Positions 24,734-37,909 of a stretch of DNA of 64,000 bases are shown one piece after another. Origin of the DNA: Circinella umbellata (taxonomy: Eukaryota; Mucoromycota; Mucoromycetes; Mucorales; Lichtheimiaceae); assembly GCA_025093555.1 (NCBI GenBank), contig JAIWNF010000010.1:1-64000 (forward strand), read 5' to 3'. Position numbers and translations under genes: made by a program. Each line of letters begins with the position of its first letter. Positions within the stretch are counted from its first letter, which is position 1. Under the pieces are notes generated by a model that was not told where the DNA came from, searched no databases, and saw nothing but the letters and a program-made list of their open reading frames with translations.

Positions 24734-25611
24734 ATGACTATATACAATCTTTATATTTTTGACCGACATTGTCAATGCATTTATTTTCAAAAATGGGATC
24801 ATAAGGTAAACCCCGGAACAACCAACAATAGTAGCAATACTAGTCATCCTGGTAGTAATACTACAGTACCTACTGGTATTAGTAGTAGTAGTCGACTCGG
24901 CCTTACATCTTCACGTTTCTCAGCTTCGAGTCCTGGTTCATCGTCTCCTGATCCAAATAGTAGTACCACCAATACACCACCTGGAACCTCTTCAGTCATG
25001 CGTAGTGATGGTCAAACACAACCTACTGTGAGTGGAATGGCAGCTGGTAGTGTCATCTCCATTGAAGAAGAAGCAAAATTGGTTTATGGTGTTATTTATT
25101 CTTTACGAAACTTTGTTCGAAAACTAAGTTCAAAGTATGTCTTTTTACTTTTTTTTTACTAGAATACATTAAAGGAGTATATATATATATATATCTCTGA
25201 CTAACTTCTTATCTTTTTTTGTAATAAATATACACAAGTCAAGACGAATTTATTTCTTATAAAACATCGACTTATCGACTGCATTATTATGAGACACCTA
25301 CTGGACTTAAATTTGTCATGAATTCGGATGCTAATACAGAATCGTTAAGAGCCGTACTCAAACAAATTCATGTACAACTTTATGTCGAGTTTGTTGTCAA
25401 GAACGGATTAATGAAATTTGCAGATACACGATGGGAAATTAGTCAAGGTTTCATACCTACTGAACAACAACAGCAACAAGATGGAAGTACAAATGGAGCA
25501 GCAGTATCCACTACAAAATCGGGACCACCTCCACCACCTGGTAATATCAGTAATGAGCTTTTCCGTATAGCTGTGGATCGATTTATACGTAGTTTACCTG
25601 TATTTGAATAA
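24734..25611 (+). CDS. BET5: TRAPP complex subunit Bet5 (TRAPPC1)
   Basis: Two exons, 24734-25134 and 25239-25611 (intron GTATGT...ACAAG, phase 2), encoding 257 residues. The start MTIYNLYIFDRHCQCIYFQK is the first strand of the longin-like Bet5/Sedlin fold. After the intron come DEFISYKTSTYRLHYYETPT, GLKFVMNSD and LYVEFVVKN, ending RIAVDRFIRSLPVFE, all typical of Bet5. Bet5 is a core subunit of TRAPP, the exchange factor for Ypt1/Rab1 in ER-to-Golgi and Golgi traffic. The copy is longer than usual for the family because a Ser/Thr/Pro/Gly/Asn-rich loop of roughly 75 residues sits between the first strand and the EEEAKLVYG helix, and a smaller Gln/Pro-rich loop sits near the end. The gene converges on the carboxyltransferase gene. 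Confidence 0.92.
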
Positions 25612-25970
25612 TTAAGTAATTATATATATATATTATACCTATACCATAACTTCCTCAAACAAATAATGTTGCGATCCAGTCAAAAAAAAAAAGAATAACA
25701 AGTGTATTAGAAGAATATATATCCACACTCATTTACATATATTTATATATATATTTTTTTCTATTTTTTTGGATAATAATAACTAATTTTTAAAATGATT
25801 TCATTACAAAAAAAAGTGTTTATATGGTATGGATATGTTATATGATCAATGGTTATCAATATCCAGGAAAAAGGAATATTATAATATAAAATAGTGTGCA
25901 GTGGGTGCTCTCTAAAGTTTTTTTTAATGGGATAATAAATTATTTGTTGAGATCCGTGCGAATTTTTATT
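25612..25970. other. 3' intergenic stretch between convergent genes
   Basis: 359 bp shared by the 3' ends of Bet5 and the carboxyltransferase gene. It is AT-rich with TA runs and AATAAA-like signals. Nothing else is seen. Confidence 0.5.
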
Positions 25971-28323
25971 CTACATTCCACTAACACCATAAATATTTCC
26001 TCCTTTGACTTCGTTATTATAAATAGCGGCTAAGCAAAAACCAATCACTTCTCGAGTATTTCTTGGATCTATAATTCCATCATCTAAAAGTCGGGAAGAG
26101 GTATAATAGACGTCCGATTCTGCTTCTACAGATGCTTGAAATAAAGTTTTGCGTTGTTCTGCTAGTTCTTCATCCACTTCAATGCCAGCTCTGATTTGAT
26201 GTGAAAAGGTAATAGTATTAGATTATTGTTATATATATTATGTATATGATATTTCAATCTTATTCTATTTGTATTACCTTTTTGCACCTTGACGCATCAC
26301 AATATCCAAAACACCAGCTAGTTGTTCTGCACCCATGACGGAACACTTGGAGTTTGGCCAAGAAAATAAAAATCTTGGTGCATATGCACGACCACACATT
26401 GCATAATTTCCAGCACCATAACTAGCACCCATTACAATAGTAATAGCAGGCACCTCAGAGTTACTCACTGCATTAATAAAACGTGAACCAGCTTTGATGA
26501 TACCTTCTTCTTCATATTGTTTTCCTACCATGAAACCCGTGATATTTTGTAAATAAATCAATGGTGTATTTCTAATAAATTATAAGCAGTATGTATATGT
26601 ATCAATAAAGTGATCGTTTTTCTTTTCTAGTTAGCATATTTTAATCCTTCTACATAAAAAGGAAGAATATAGAAATCATGATTCATTATTACTTGATATT
26701 GCAAAGCTGGATAAATTGGGTAGCTTTGTTTGCCTCTTGAGTAAAAATAACATTATTATTGGCAATAATACCAACAGGGATACCTTGAATAAATCCCCAA
26801 CCACATACTAAATTCCCACCATAGTTGGGCTTAAATGTTGTAAATCGAGATCCGTCAACTAAACGAAGGATAACTTCAGTTGCATCAAATGGAAGACGAA
26901 TGTTAGCAGATGCAACGCCCAAGATTTCCTCTTCACAAAGATTTTAAAAAAAAGGGAATGATATTAGTATTTAGTATTGACCTTGTATTTATTTTTTATT
27001 AGAATAAAATTATGACAGTTTCTACTTCTTTCTAGTAAAGCTTACCAGGATCATAATATGGTTCTTCAAATTGGCCTGACATATGACGCTCTGGCAAGCT
27101 ACCACGCGATTTCCAGTTTAAATTTGCAATCCATTCGCGTGCTTTACGTATACCATCATATTCATCAATAGCTAGTTGATCACTTACTCCAGATACACGT
27201 GAATGCATATCAGCACCACCCAATGATTCTGCATCTGTTACTTCACCTGTAGCCATTTTAACCAAAGGTGGACCACCAAGAAAAACCTGGGCTTGTTTTT
27301 TTACCATAATAGTATAATCACTCATACCTAGTGTAAGTAAAAATAATAATCACTAAATCCATTTACTGTACCATGATATTTTCATATAACTAAATAAATT
27401 CTATATATATATATATATTATTAAGTTACTAAACCTTTTTTTTTTATTTGTTTACCTGGAGTATATGCACCACCTGCTGTTGAGCTACCAAATACAATAC
27501 AACATGAAGGAATTTCTGCTTTACTATGCAAAGCTTGATTTCTGAACGTTCCGCCAGTGAGTTGGAAAACTTTAAATTGTTGTTCCAAATTCGCACCTGC
27601 CTACTTCCAAGTAAACCCCGTTTTTATGTTAGTTACCCTACTGGTTGTTTTTTTTTTCTGGTTTATCACTTATGAAAAATATATATAAACATGTACCGAT
27701 TGTGTCAATGTAATCAAAGGAAGTCGATTCTGCATAACGATTTCATGAATCCGTAATGTTTTCATCGTGCTAACTTGATTCAGAGCACCACCAGCTTGTG
27801 TTGGTACGTTAGCTAATATCATACAAAGAACACCACTAACTAAGCCAATACCAGCAACAAACGATCCACCTAATAATATAATAATAGTTATTATATTAGT
27901 TTATAATGAAAAAAAAAGCATGTATTAAATAACTATCAATTTTTTGATGTTATTGTGTTACCAAATGTCATATCCTTCTGTTCATATCCAGCAAAAGCAC
28001 ATAATTCCAGGAACGGTGAGTCTTCATCCAAAAGCAAATCAACACGTTCACGAGCTAAATGATAATTGAATATTAATAATTATTATAAAAAAAAAGAAGC
28101 AGAAAAACAATAAATGATATAGTTTACCAGTTAATTGTCCACGACTTCGATGTAATTTTAAACTGCTTTCTTTTCCTTCGTTGGTAGATTCATCCAAACG
28201 TTCATAAAGTGTTTCTAATATTTCTTGCCATTCAGCTTGATTTTTTTTATATTCAGGGCTTGAGGTATTTATAGTTGTTGGTTGACGAGCAACAAGGTTA
28301 TCTATTGAAGAATTGACGGACAT
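25971..28323 (-). CDS. Biotin-dependent acyl-CoA carboxyltransferase (MCC-beta/PCC-beta type)
   Basis: Eight exons: 28323-28128, 28054-27962, 27869-27697, 27600-27456, 27327-27046, 26930-26693, 26571-26278 and 26190-25971, for 546 residues. The N-half has [39 protein letters not shown] and [17 protein letters not shown]. The C-half has [49 protein letters not shown] and [12 protein letters not shown]. These blocks form the two crotonase-fold halves that move CO2 from biotin to an acyl-CoA, the GAG loops making the oxyanion holes. In fungi such beta subunits act in leucine, propionyl or related acyl-CoA breakdown, usually with a biotin-carrying alpha subunit, which is not in this window. The sequence is close to methylcrotonyl-CoA carboxylase beta but not clearly orthologous. 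No obvious mitochondrial leader was seen. Confidence 0.88.
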
Positions 28324-28764
28324 GAAAATAAAAAAAAAGAGAGAGAGAGAGAGAAAAAGAGAAATGAAATGTTAATATTCAATTAACAGCCTCACAAATA
28401 TTTTGATGCAGTAATGTGTGAAAAAAAAATAACGGATTTGTGCGACGCATATGTAGTTCATAAAATCCCCCACCCCAACCAAAATTTTAATGCCGAACCC
28501 AACTGGTCCAAGTAGTACAAATTATGTATGCAGAAGTTTGTCGTTTTTTACTATTTAATACATGTGTACCAGAGCAAAAATTCGTTAAGCTCCTTATTAA
28601 TGAAATTTATTACTTCAAAAAAGATTAATGTTCTTGTTTTTCGTTATGCGTGCATAATTTAGCATATGAATGTCTGAATATATTTTGAGCAGAATACATT
28701 AAACTATGTCATTTTTCTTGTTGCTATGCTACAGGACTGTTTGTTTTTCTTGCTGACTATCTCG
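28324..28764. other. Intergenic stretch
   Basis: 441 bp between zinc-finger gene A and the carboxyltransferase start. A short GA-rich run (about 28338-28364) lies just upstream of the carboxyltransferase ATG. No other feature is seen. Confidence 0.5.
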
Positions 28765-29852
28765 CTAATCTATTACCCACACTACTTTCTTGTCTGTTTG
28801 TTCATCACTACTACTACTACTGCTGCTGCTGCTGCTACTGCAACTATCACTACTACTAACCGTAGCTATATTTTGTTCTTTTTCTTCAATCGCCAACATA
28901 ATACTCTGTCCTTCCGAAACAGTTTTTCGTGATGCTTCTATAAAACGTATAGAAAAAAAAAAGATCATTATTAGTCAAAGTTTTTCATTCCCCCCCCCCT
29001 AAAAAAAGAAAAGAATCATTATCATTGATATAATATATAACAATACCATCAAAAAGTAGTATTCTTCCAGATTGAGGATGCGTGAAAACATATTCTTCAT
29101 TGGAATCAAAAGGAGGTATATCAAATTCTGGATCGTGAAGCTTTTGGATGTGCTCAAAAAGCTTTAATTGTATTTGAAATTTTGCAATACATTCCATGTA
29201 TGGACAGAAAAAACAAGTTTTTCGGTATTTTTCTTTTAAAAGAAAAATAATAAAATTGGTTGGTTTGACAGCAAGTAAATATTGTTGATTAGCAACTAAA
29301 AGCAAAAACAATATGAATACAACATTACCTTCGTTTCGTCGGAAAAATATATTTATAGGGTCTCCTGGATCCAGCAAGTTACGAACCCTTTCTAAATATG
29401 TAATTCAATTTTATATCGTGACATATAGTATGCAAAAGTATATATCATAAAGTGGTTGGCATTAGTACGATAATTCTTGAAAATAATTGCAACAATAATA
29501 ACAACAACATACCATCTTTAAAATCAATGACTTGATCTGTCGGGGTCTTGAATATATGCCTCGCTCCTCTTGTCAACGATGGAAATTGTGAATAGTGTTT
29601 CTTACGTATATGTATATATAAATTGGAGGGCATGTTATTCTTTCTAGTATGACACCCTTTGTATGGGCAGTAAAAGTACTGGTTATTTGAAATTTGCTTG
29701 TTTTTGAGAACAGTTCTTTTCTTTTTTTCTTTTTTGAGTGACAACTTATCACTTTGAGCAGTCGAGGTACATAAAGATCCTTTATAAATAATGTATAATG
29801 TAGTATAACGTATAGTGTGTCAAATGAAGAGTTAAGGCCATTGTAAAAAATA

Positions 29853-29887
<35 letters not shown>

Positions 29888-31226
29888 GTATATATATATA
29901 TATTATTATAAACATACCATCAGAATTTATTCTTTTACTGTCTGGTTTTTGTTGACATTTACGAATAGGACGTTTTATTTTTTCAGGACTAGCTCGGATA
30001 CTTGAATCATGCGTTACACTATCAGGATCAACTATATTTGAGGAACCTTAATGTCGATACGTAGAAAGTATTACAAATAGTCCATGAAGAATGATTTAAA
30101 AGTCAATGGTAAAGTGAGAATACGTATGATATTATTATTCACTTCCACAATTCCGTTTTTTTTCCCCTCATCTGTCGATATCATTACATTATATACCTTT
30201 ATCCTTTAACTTTGTATCAATGTCAGAATTATCATCAAAATTATTATTGTGAGTAATTATACTGTCTGTATGTTCTGATTGGTGTTCCTGTTTATACGGC
30301 TCCTCAAAAGAAGTACATTCATTGTTATGAACTTCATCTAATAAATAATAAATAATAAGTCAAGGCAAAATTTTCAACCACGTACTTTACAAAGTAAAAT
30401 ACCTTTGTCTAATTGGTTGGCAAATAAATCTCCTTGTTTAAAACTTGCTTGATCTTTATCAATTCGACACCTTTTCAATGATTCTATTACCAAACACATT
30501 TTATTATATCAGATCAAGTTTAAATGAAAATCTTCTATTATTATTTTTATCAGTTTTATACTACCTTGATCTTGATACGCTACATTGCTATTGTCGACAT
30601 TACTAGAAGAATATTGACGTTTTAAAGGAATATGCGCTATTTACATGAAAATAAAATATCAGTACTTCGTCAATAGATACTATTATTACTAGTTGTAGTA
30701 ACGGGGGAAAAAAAAGTAAACAAACCTGAAGATACCATCATGTCACTACTAATACGTTTTGAAACAAAGTTGGGGTTTTCAGAGTGAGTGTTCACGGTTG
30801 GCAACATATCGTCGATTCTTCTGACAAAGGCTTCTTCTTTTTGTTCCCGTCTTTGTAACTTGGTATTGCTAGGATTTAGATGTTCATAGCAATTGTCACA
30901 ATAGGAGCCATTCGTAACAACAGAAAGAGACGATTCATTGTCATCGTTAACGAGCCTCATGGAAGGAACTAAAGAATGTTCAGCTTTGTCAATTACGGCG
31001 TAAATACGGTTTTCTTTGACTACTCTAGCCTTTTCGTGGAACTCCCTTCTCCTTACACCCCATGATTGGATTATTTAAAACTATATATATATATATATAC
31101 GATACCTTCAACAGCTTCTTTATCTTTTTGTTCCAGTTGAGTATCATCATTAGTAAATATTGAAGTAAACGAAGAAGATGGGCTTAAAACAGAGCTTTTA
31201 AAAGAGTTCCATGCCTGGGAAAACAT
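28765..31226 (-). CDS. Zinc-finger gene A: two CPYxxC...HxxxxH domains, unknown role
   Basis: Ten exons fit: 31226-31106, 30968-30726, 30636-30565, 30483-30403, 30337-30197, 30046-29918, 29779-29513, 29391-29329, 29295-29047 and 28937-28765 (512 residues). Every intron falls after the first base of a codon. Two zinc-finger-like domains are seen: YFCPYKGC..HIRKKH in exon 7 and FFCPYMEC..HIQKLH in exon 9. Their spacing is C-x4-C-x(12-13)-H-x4-H, with a downstream strand that ends F-x-x-G at the exon border. The rest is charged and disordered, ending in an Asp/Ser-rich tail. I do not recognise the family. The gene is a clear paralogue of the gene at 51150-53020: same start block (MFSQAWNSFKSS vs MLPFIWKQIKQT), same second-exon start (VPSM vs GPTM) and the same phase pattern. 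The acceptor of exon 9 could lie about 70 nt further in. Confidence 0.75.
29854..29884. repeat. (AC)n microsatellite in an intron of zinc-finger gene A
   Basis: About 15 AC repeats followed by a TA run, inside the intron between exons 6 and 7. A polymorphic marker candidate. Confidence 0.9.
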
Positions 31227-31716
31227 TATATGTGTGTTGAGGGGGAGAAGGGAATGAAAAGGAAAAACGTTTCTTTCATCCCATCAACAAAAAAAAAAGT
31301 TTTATTGTTGTTGCTGTTGTTGCTTTTGCTTACTGTTTGTGTGACAAATAGAAAAAGCCTTTTTTGACCATAATGAAAAGGCATTATTGTATGCAAGAAT
31401 AGCATCATAAGAAACCCCCCTTATTTAAGTAAATTAACTTTTCAGGTTTATTTAGTTGTTTCATGTAATAAAGAGAAATAAATCTATTAACATTAATATT
31501 TAATTCTACGTACGTATTCAAACATTAAAAAGAAGCTTTATTGTATGGTCTTAACAGGGTTTATATCACAGCAATAGCTAATATAAACATAACTTTTCTA
31601 ATAATATCATTTGATTTTAATAATATGTTATATACATCAAACTGTATAAATACTTTATAAATGTGTTATTAAATTAGATTGAGCAAAAAAATAAAATGTA
31701 CAGAAAAAAAACAAAT
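31227..31716. other. Intergenic stretch
   Basis: 490 bp holding the promoter of zinc-finger gene A and the 3' end of the acyl-CoA oxidase gene. AT-rich; a (TTG)n-like patch at about 31303-31325 only. Confidence 0.5.
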
Positions 31717-34359
31717 TTAAAGCTTGGATTCTTTTTTTCTTTCTAAACCAGCGTATACAAATGGTTTGATATAGTTTTCATAACCATCAACAACAATTGT
31801 ATGATTTAATGGCTCTCTCTCTACCATTTCAGCTAATGATTGATAAACTTTACCATCATAACGACCAAGAGCCGAAGCAAGATAATAATCAGGTAAAGCC
31901 AAAGCATCTACTAAAGCAACAGCATCAGGTCGAATACGAGCAATTAATTCAAGAACTTGTTCCTTGACCAATTTTCCTTGAGCAGGGGAGAGATATCCAG
32001 ACATTAAGAATTCAGACATCTCAGCCTCCAAAGTATGTAAAGCAAACAAATAAGCAAGAGTTTGTAACACCTTGCGTTCGGGTGCAGCCAATTCAGTGGC
32101 TCCTTGCAAACCACTAAAGAACCAACGGACGATCATATATTGGCAATGCGCTTTAGAAATACGAGCAACGTCTACAAGGACATCATTCCAAGAACGGCCA
32201 TTACGATCAAGATCTTCAGCCACTTGAGCAATACCAAAAGCAGTACGGAATCCAAATGCAGAAATAAGAACTTCGGGATTTAAAAAGTCAGTACCAGAGG
32301 TAGCTGGGCAAGTTGCTTTGGGATTTTGCATGTATTGAGTCAAGTAGTTGATGGTAAGATTATGCTCAGAAACTTGAGCTTTACCGGCAACCACGTTACG
32401 GAAAGTTTTCAATAAATAACGTGCAGTTTGTTGTGTAAGAACATAATTATCGCCTTCAAACTATAAAAAACATTTTTTATATGAGTATAATAATTTTATC
32501 TTCTCTTGCCTCAGTAAATATATATAAGGAAAAAAAAAGCTTACAGTGACATTGGGAAGATAATCTTGATAAAATTGTCCCAAACCAGAAAACAAACTGT
32601 AACCATGACCACCACATGCCCGACGACATTGTTCAATACCTTCAACAGCCATTGTTGTTGTAAGACTAAAAAAAAATCCATGTATTCTATAATAAGTAAA
32701 CTATACATTTTTCTTTTTTGTTATTAAACGATAAACTTTATAAATAGGTTTCTTTTACCTCTTGAGACCAGATGAACTCGAATGAACATCAGCCAATAAA
32801 TTAAAGTTGCCCTTCTTCATTTCAGCCATATTCAAGTCGTACAATTTAAACATTTCTCGACCAGTAAAATGCAATGCATAAATATCAGCAATAACAGTAA
32901 ACAAACGATATTGTTGCATAGTATAATCAATAACAGGTGTTTCAATGACTTGATTATTCCATTTGCTTGGTTGTGCTGCATCTACGAATTGTTTACGAAC
33001 AGCAGAATATCTAACTGCAACAGTAGCACCACGAGCAAGTGCCATTTTACTTCCTATATATATATTCAATATTATTAATATCATCGCATATTTATTATTT
33101 ATTAGAAAAAAAAAAAGAAAGACAAGATCTAGTATTCATTAAATTATTTTTTACCATTAACGATGTTAGCACGAACAAAAACCATGGTACCATAAGAAAG
33201 TCGAGCATTGGGTGGTTTTACATATTCCCCACTACCAGACTTGACTTGAGAAAACTTTGCAAGGAATGAAATATGAGGAATACGATAATGATCGAATAAG
33301 AGGAAACCGTTATCGGTAGTGGCATAACCAAACTTAGGACCAATATCACCCACAGTAATACCAGGTAAAGGTCGATGATCTTCCAAACTACGGATTTGAA
33401 CACAGAATGGATGGGGTCCATAATCTTTACCGTGGATAACCAAACGTGCCATAACAATAGCATAATTAGCAGTTTTACCTAAACCACCAATCCACCACTT
33501 GGATGAAGTAAGATGAGGTGAATGAAGATCAAATTCATTGGTTTCTGGAATATAAGTAGCTGTTGTTTCAAGACCTTGAACATTAGAACCATGACCTAAC
33601 TAATCATTTTCATTTTCGACGAATAAATATAAAAAAAATAAATGTTAATAAAAAAAAAGAAACATGTTCATATCCATTCCACCCTCCCCCCACAAATAAT
33701 GTTTTACCTCAGTTTGTGCATAGCAACCAATAATTTCATGTCGTAATGCAGGTTCCAAAAACAATTTACGTTGTTCCTCGTTACATTGTCCTTCCAAAGT
33801 TGGAAGAAACATGCCATAATGAAGAGAATACTATTATTTTATGCAAAAAAAAAAAGTAAAATAATAAATTCATAATGATCTAATAATTGTTGTTGACATA
33901 AAAAAGGAAATAACTTACAGGCGTACTTTGATCATACCAAGTTTGTGCAATACGTCGCTCATTTTGATCCCAATTCATTTCTCTATCAAATAATAATAAT
34001 AAAAGTCAATTTTTTTTTTGTTGTACAAGGTTTGTAATAATTAATATAACAAAAAAAAAAAAAAATCCATACTTTGTAAGCTCAATAAAACGTTTGTCTT
34101 TTTCATAAGCATGAGCAATTCTTTCTGGACGACCTTGATAATAACGTTGCGTTTTTTCAAATGCAGGTTCAGAATCAAGAACACGTGCTACATTTTGCAT
34201 TTTTTCAAGAACTTCTTCTCCATACATAAATTTAGAAACAGCTTGAATATTAAAGCTTGCTTTAGCACGTTCTGCTTCAAGAAGTTCAGGGCCATCAGGA
34301 CCCTTGGGTGTTAAATGTTTTGGAAATTTTGTTGGTACGTTATTATTAAATCCAGTCAT
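31717..34359 (-). CDS. Peroxisomal acyl-CoA oxidase
   Basis: Seven exons: 34359-34073, 33982-33919, 33830-33708, 33599-33155, 33053-32759, 32665-32545 and 32460-31717 (692 residues, normal for the family). Key blocks are IIGCYAQTE and [20 protein letters not shown] (acyl-CoA and FAD contact), [57 protein letters not shown] and [16 protein letters not shown]. The Glu at about residue 447 in FEGDN is where the catalytic base of acyl-CoA oxidases sits. The protein ends in Ser-Lys-Leu, a classic PTS1 peroxisome signal. It should oxidise fatty acyl-CoA to trans-2-enoyl-CoA, passing electrons to O2 to make H2O2, the first step of peroxisomal beta-oxidation. The ATG at 34359 was chosen; an upstream extension has only TTG. 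Confidence 0.95.
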
Positions 34360-34727
34360 ATTATTATTAAAAAGAAGTGTTCTCAATAAATGAAATAGAA
34401 AAGAAAAGAAGAAAGAAAAAAGTCAAGTAAAAAAAGGAAAGGCTTTATATATGTAATCATATATAATGAAATGTGTAAAATTGTTTATGAGAATACGGGT
34501 TACATAAGTATAAAAACAATCTATTGTCCCCAAATCAGAGGGGTTGTACTCACCCAATTTATAGTGTAACTCTAGGAACCCTTTTCCACTCAAAAACTTA
34601 TAACTTAATTGCCCACGGTAAAACTTCCTGACACATTCGAATTATGAAAAAAAAAAAAACATATCTTATTTATTATTGAAAGAGAAGGGGGAGAAGATAA
34701 ATAAAAGAAAGAAGATAAATGAATGAT
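34360..34727. other. Intergenic stretch
   Basis: 368 bp: promoter of the acyl-CoA oxidase gene and 3' end of SF3A1. No motif was singled out. Confidence 0.45.
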
Positions 34728-36297
34728 TTATTTCTTTCCTCTTTCTTTTAATCCCAAAGAAATAATATTATTATTCATAATACCATAAAACTGTAAACTT
34801 TTACTATTATTAAGTACAACATTATTTCCAGTTGTCGTTGTAAGTTTTTGTTTTCCTGCTGGCATACCCAATTGTGATGAAATACGATCTTTGACCGTTG
34901 AAATCAATGTACTTGGTAATAAGTCTGAAATACTAATTGTATCTCCTTTAAGATTCCATTCAGGTTTTTCAGGCATATTAGGTGTTACAATGTTAAGTGT
35001 AATTGACTGCTTGTCAATAATAATTATAAAAAGTAGAAAAAGGCGGACATTAGTAAAAATAATTTTGTTAATCCCAGTTTTTTTCTCACACTTCTATTTC
35101 TTTTTACTCACCGTAGTTTGATCGGACCATGCTGTTGCATTACTACCAGTAAGCGGAATATTTGGTCTAGTATTATTGGTTAATGGTGTTGTCGTAGCTG
35201 GAATAGGTGTAGTATTCGTTGGTGGTGTAGGAGTAGCAGTAGGTGTAACGGGAGTGACAGGTGTAGTAGCAACAGGGGTAATAGTACTAGGAGCAGAAAC
35301 ACCAGTGACATTATCTGATGAAATAGATTCATTATTATCTAGGCGTTGTCGCTTAGCATCTGTTTGTCCTTCAGCCTCATCTTCAGCCCTTCGAGTACCA
35401 GTTTCTATTCCTTCTGTCAATGTCTGTTGCTCGGGTGTTATCATTGTTGGCACTGGAAGTGATTGTGTTTGTGGTTGTTGTTGTTGTTGTGCATACATAT
35501 TAGGTAATTGATTATTAAACGCACCACCTCCTTCAGCTGGTATAGGCACAGGTGTTTGTTGTTGCTGGTGTGGTGGAGCACCATAAAACGCTGGGGGTTG
35601 TTGACCAGGTTGTGGAGGTGGGATCGATTGATTGGGAAAGCTAGGGCCCACTTGATCTCTGTTTCACATTATTAAATGTTTACCAGACAAGCATAAAAAA
35701 TAAAAATAAAAAGTTAAAAATTGGGGTGGCGAGATATGATTTAAAGATTAGAAATGAAAAAGGGCGGGAAAAAACTTACCCGATAAATCCTTTACTTCTA
35801 TGAATAGCTGCAATTTGTTCTTCAATAGATGTATGTTGTTGTGCTCGTTGTGTTGCCAAGTTGATTGTTGCAGAATGACCATCCCAAATGACACGTTCTT
35901 TCTTTTTTGGTTCTTCTTCTGCTGCTACACCTCCTTCTACTATGGTTCCTCCTACGCCTTCTCCTTCATGCACCTTTTTACCAATTTCGGTTTCTTCACT
36001 ACCGAAAATATCTGTACGGTAACCTGAGAAATTTTTCAAAATCTTTGCAACATCGGTACCTTCTTGAAGCAAATTGCTGTCCTTTTTCTTTGCTTCGGCT
36101 GCCAATTTTTGTTCCTTCCATTTTGGATCCAATAATTCAATACGCATATGTTCATCCATTTCAGACATAGGAATACGTTCACCACAACGAGGACAAATTT
36201 GTGTTGCTTCTTGAGTTTTAGGTTGTACAGTTCCCAATACTTTGGGTTTATAATCCGTACGAATTTTAAATGGTGCACTTGTGTCAGGAACTTTAAT

Positions 36298-36329
<32 letters not shown>

Positions 36330-37909
36330 CTTCTTCTTCTTCATTATCACTTTCTTCCATATCCACATCTTCAATCTATAAAAAAAAAGAGGAACAACCG
36401 TTAAATATCAAAAAATATACTTTCCCCTTTTCAACTTTAATATATATATATAATAAAAACTTACATCCATTTCAACATCACCAGCCTTTTCTTCTTGTGT
36501 AGGTTGAATAATAGAATTCATATTCTTTTGAGCAAGTGACATATTTTCCAATTCAGATAAACTCATAGGTGGTGGCAAGTCCATTTGATCATCTGTTTCT
36601 GTGAATTCTACGGTTTCAACAATAACAAAGTCATGCCAATCAATGCTAGCATAGGCAACTATATTTAAGAAAAAAAAAAGATTTGATGTTTTAATATTAC
36701 TTTCACACACACATAAATAAATGACAACTTACGTCGTTCTTTTTCATCTTCATCTGCTTTCTTTTTCCTTTCAGCTTCAACCCAAGCTACCCATTCAACA
36801 CGTTCTTTCACTCGAGAAAGAATTCGATGTTTATTTTGTGTATTTTCTTTCAATTTTTCCTTTAAATCTACAGGTGGAGCAAGAACCTTTGTATATTGTT
36901 TCACAAGTTCCGTAAAAAATGGAAATAAACTATGGGAGGGTCGTAAAAAGTCGAATTGATAATTTCTAGATTCACGCTGTGCGAGTTGATTAATAAAATT
37001 ACGACCGTTACGTGCTGCGAATTGTGCTGTCAGTTTCATGATATCCCTTATTAAATATATAAATTTAGATTTAGTTATATACACTTATTAACAAAACGCC
37101 GCGTGAACTGATTTTTTTTTTTTTTTGTCAAAATATACATACAAATCTTGAGCTGACATTGCAGGCATAGAAGCAGAAAACTCAAATGGTTCTGGTTCTT
37201 TAGGTCGTAAATCCATTTGGTCAAGATCAAGATCTACTTTTTCTTCTTTTGTTACTGATTTTGTTGGAACTATATAATTTTATTAAAAACATATAAACAA
37301 TTTTTCTTTAATTAGTTTTTCTTTATGTATATACTTTTTCATTTTAGATCCTTTTTTTTTCTTTAAAAAAAAAAAAACTTTATATTTACGTTTTCCTTCT
37401 CGAGCTTCTTGTAATTTAAATTGATAATAAGCATGGTATGGATCACTTGGATTTAAGAAACAAAATTTAGCATTATGTTTTTCGTTTTCACGAATACGAT
37501 CTTCAAGTTGTGGTGGTTTATTAGCAAGAATGCCTGCTGCCGTATCGATCGTTTCTATAGCAAAATAAATCACATAATTAATTAAATTAGTTTATAATGT
37601 TTTTATATATAATGGCAAAGTATTTTTTTTTTTTTGCGAAATAAATAAATAGATAATTATTTTTCTTTTATATATAAAAGTATATACTGTACCTCGAATA
37701 TTAGGTGGAGGATAAATGATACCAACGATTGGTTTTTTTTCTTCTACTTCTGTTGTTGGTGCTGATGCATCGACTTGAGTTTCATCGGCTCCAGTTGATT
37801 CTTTTTTTACTGGAGGTGGTGGTGAAGAAGATGTTTCTTCTGTAGTACCATTGGCAGCTGATGAATCAACGTTCATTGGATCGGATTGATTAAGTGCTGC
37901 CGTCGCCAT
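34728..37909 (-). CDS. SF3A1: Splicing factor 3A subunit 1 (SF3a120/Prp21)
   Basis: Eight exons: 37909-37693, 37554-37390, 37269-37143, 37046-36733, 36658-36465, 36375-35780, 35658-35112 and 35006-34728, giving 812 residues. SURP module 1 starts near residue 73 (FCFLNPSDPYHAYYQFKLQE). SURP module 2 starts near 170 (LDIMKLTAQFAARNGRNF, YQFDFLRPSHSLFPFF). The PRP21-like middle follows (YASIDWHDFVIVETVEF). A CxxC...H finger-like stretch (ICPRCGERIPMSEMDEH), a Pro/Gln-rich linker and a C-terminal ubiquitin-like domain (about 721-812, GMPAGKQKL..LGLKERGKK) complete the order known for SF3A1. It is a nuclear U2 snRNP protein needed for prespliceosome assembly. A run of about ten Gln codons (near 36300) follows an acidic patch. 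It is transcribed divergently from the phosphatase gene. Confidence 0.95.

Noticed and set aside
35176..35511. Plus-strand frame rich in Val/Gly opposite SF3A1
   Set aside because: It is the complement of the Pro/Thr/Gln-rich linker of SF3A1 and has no domain.
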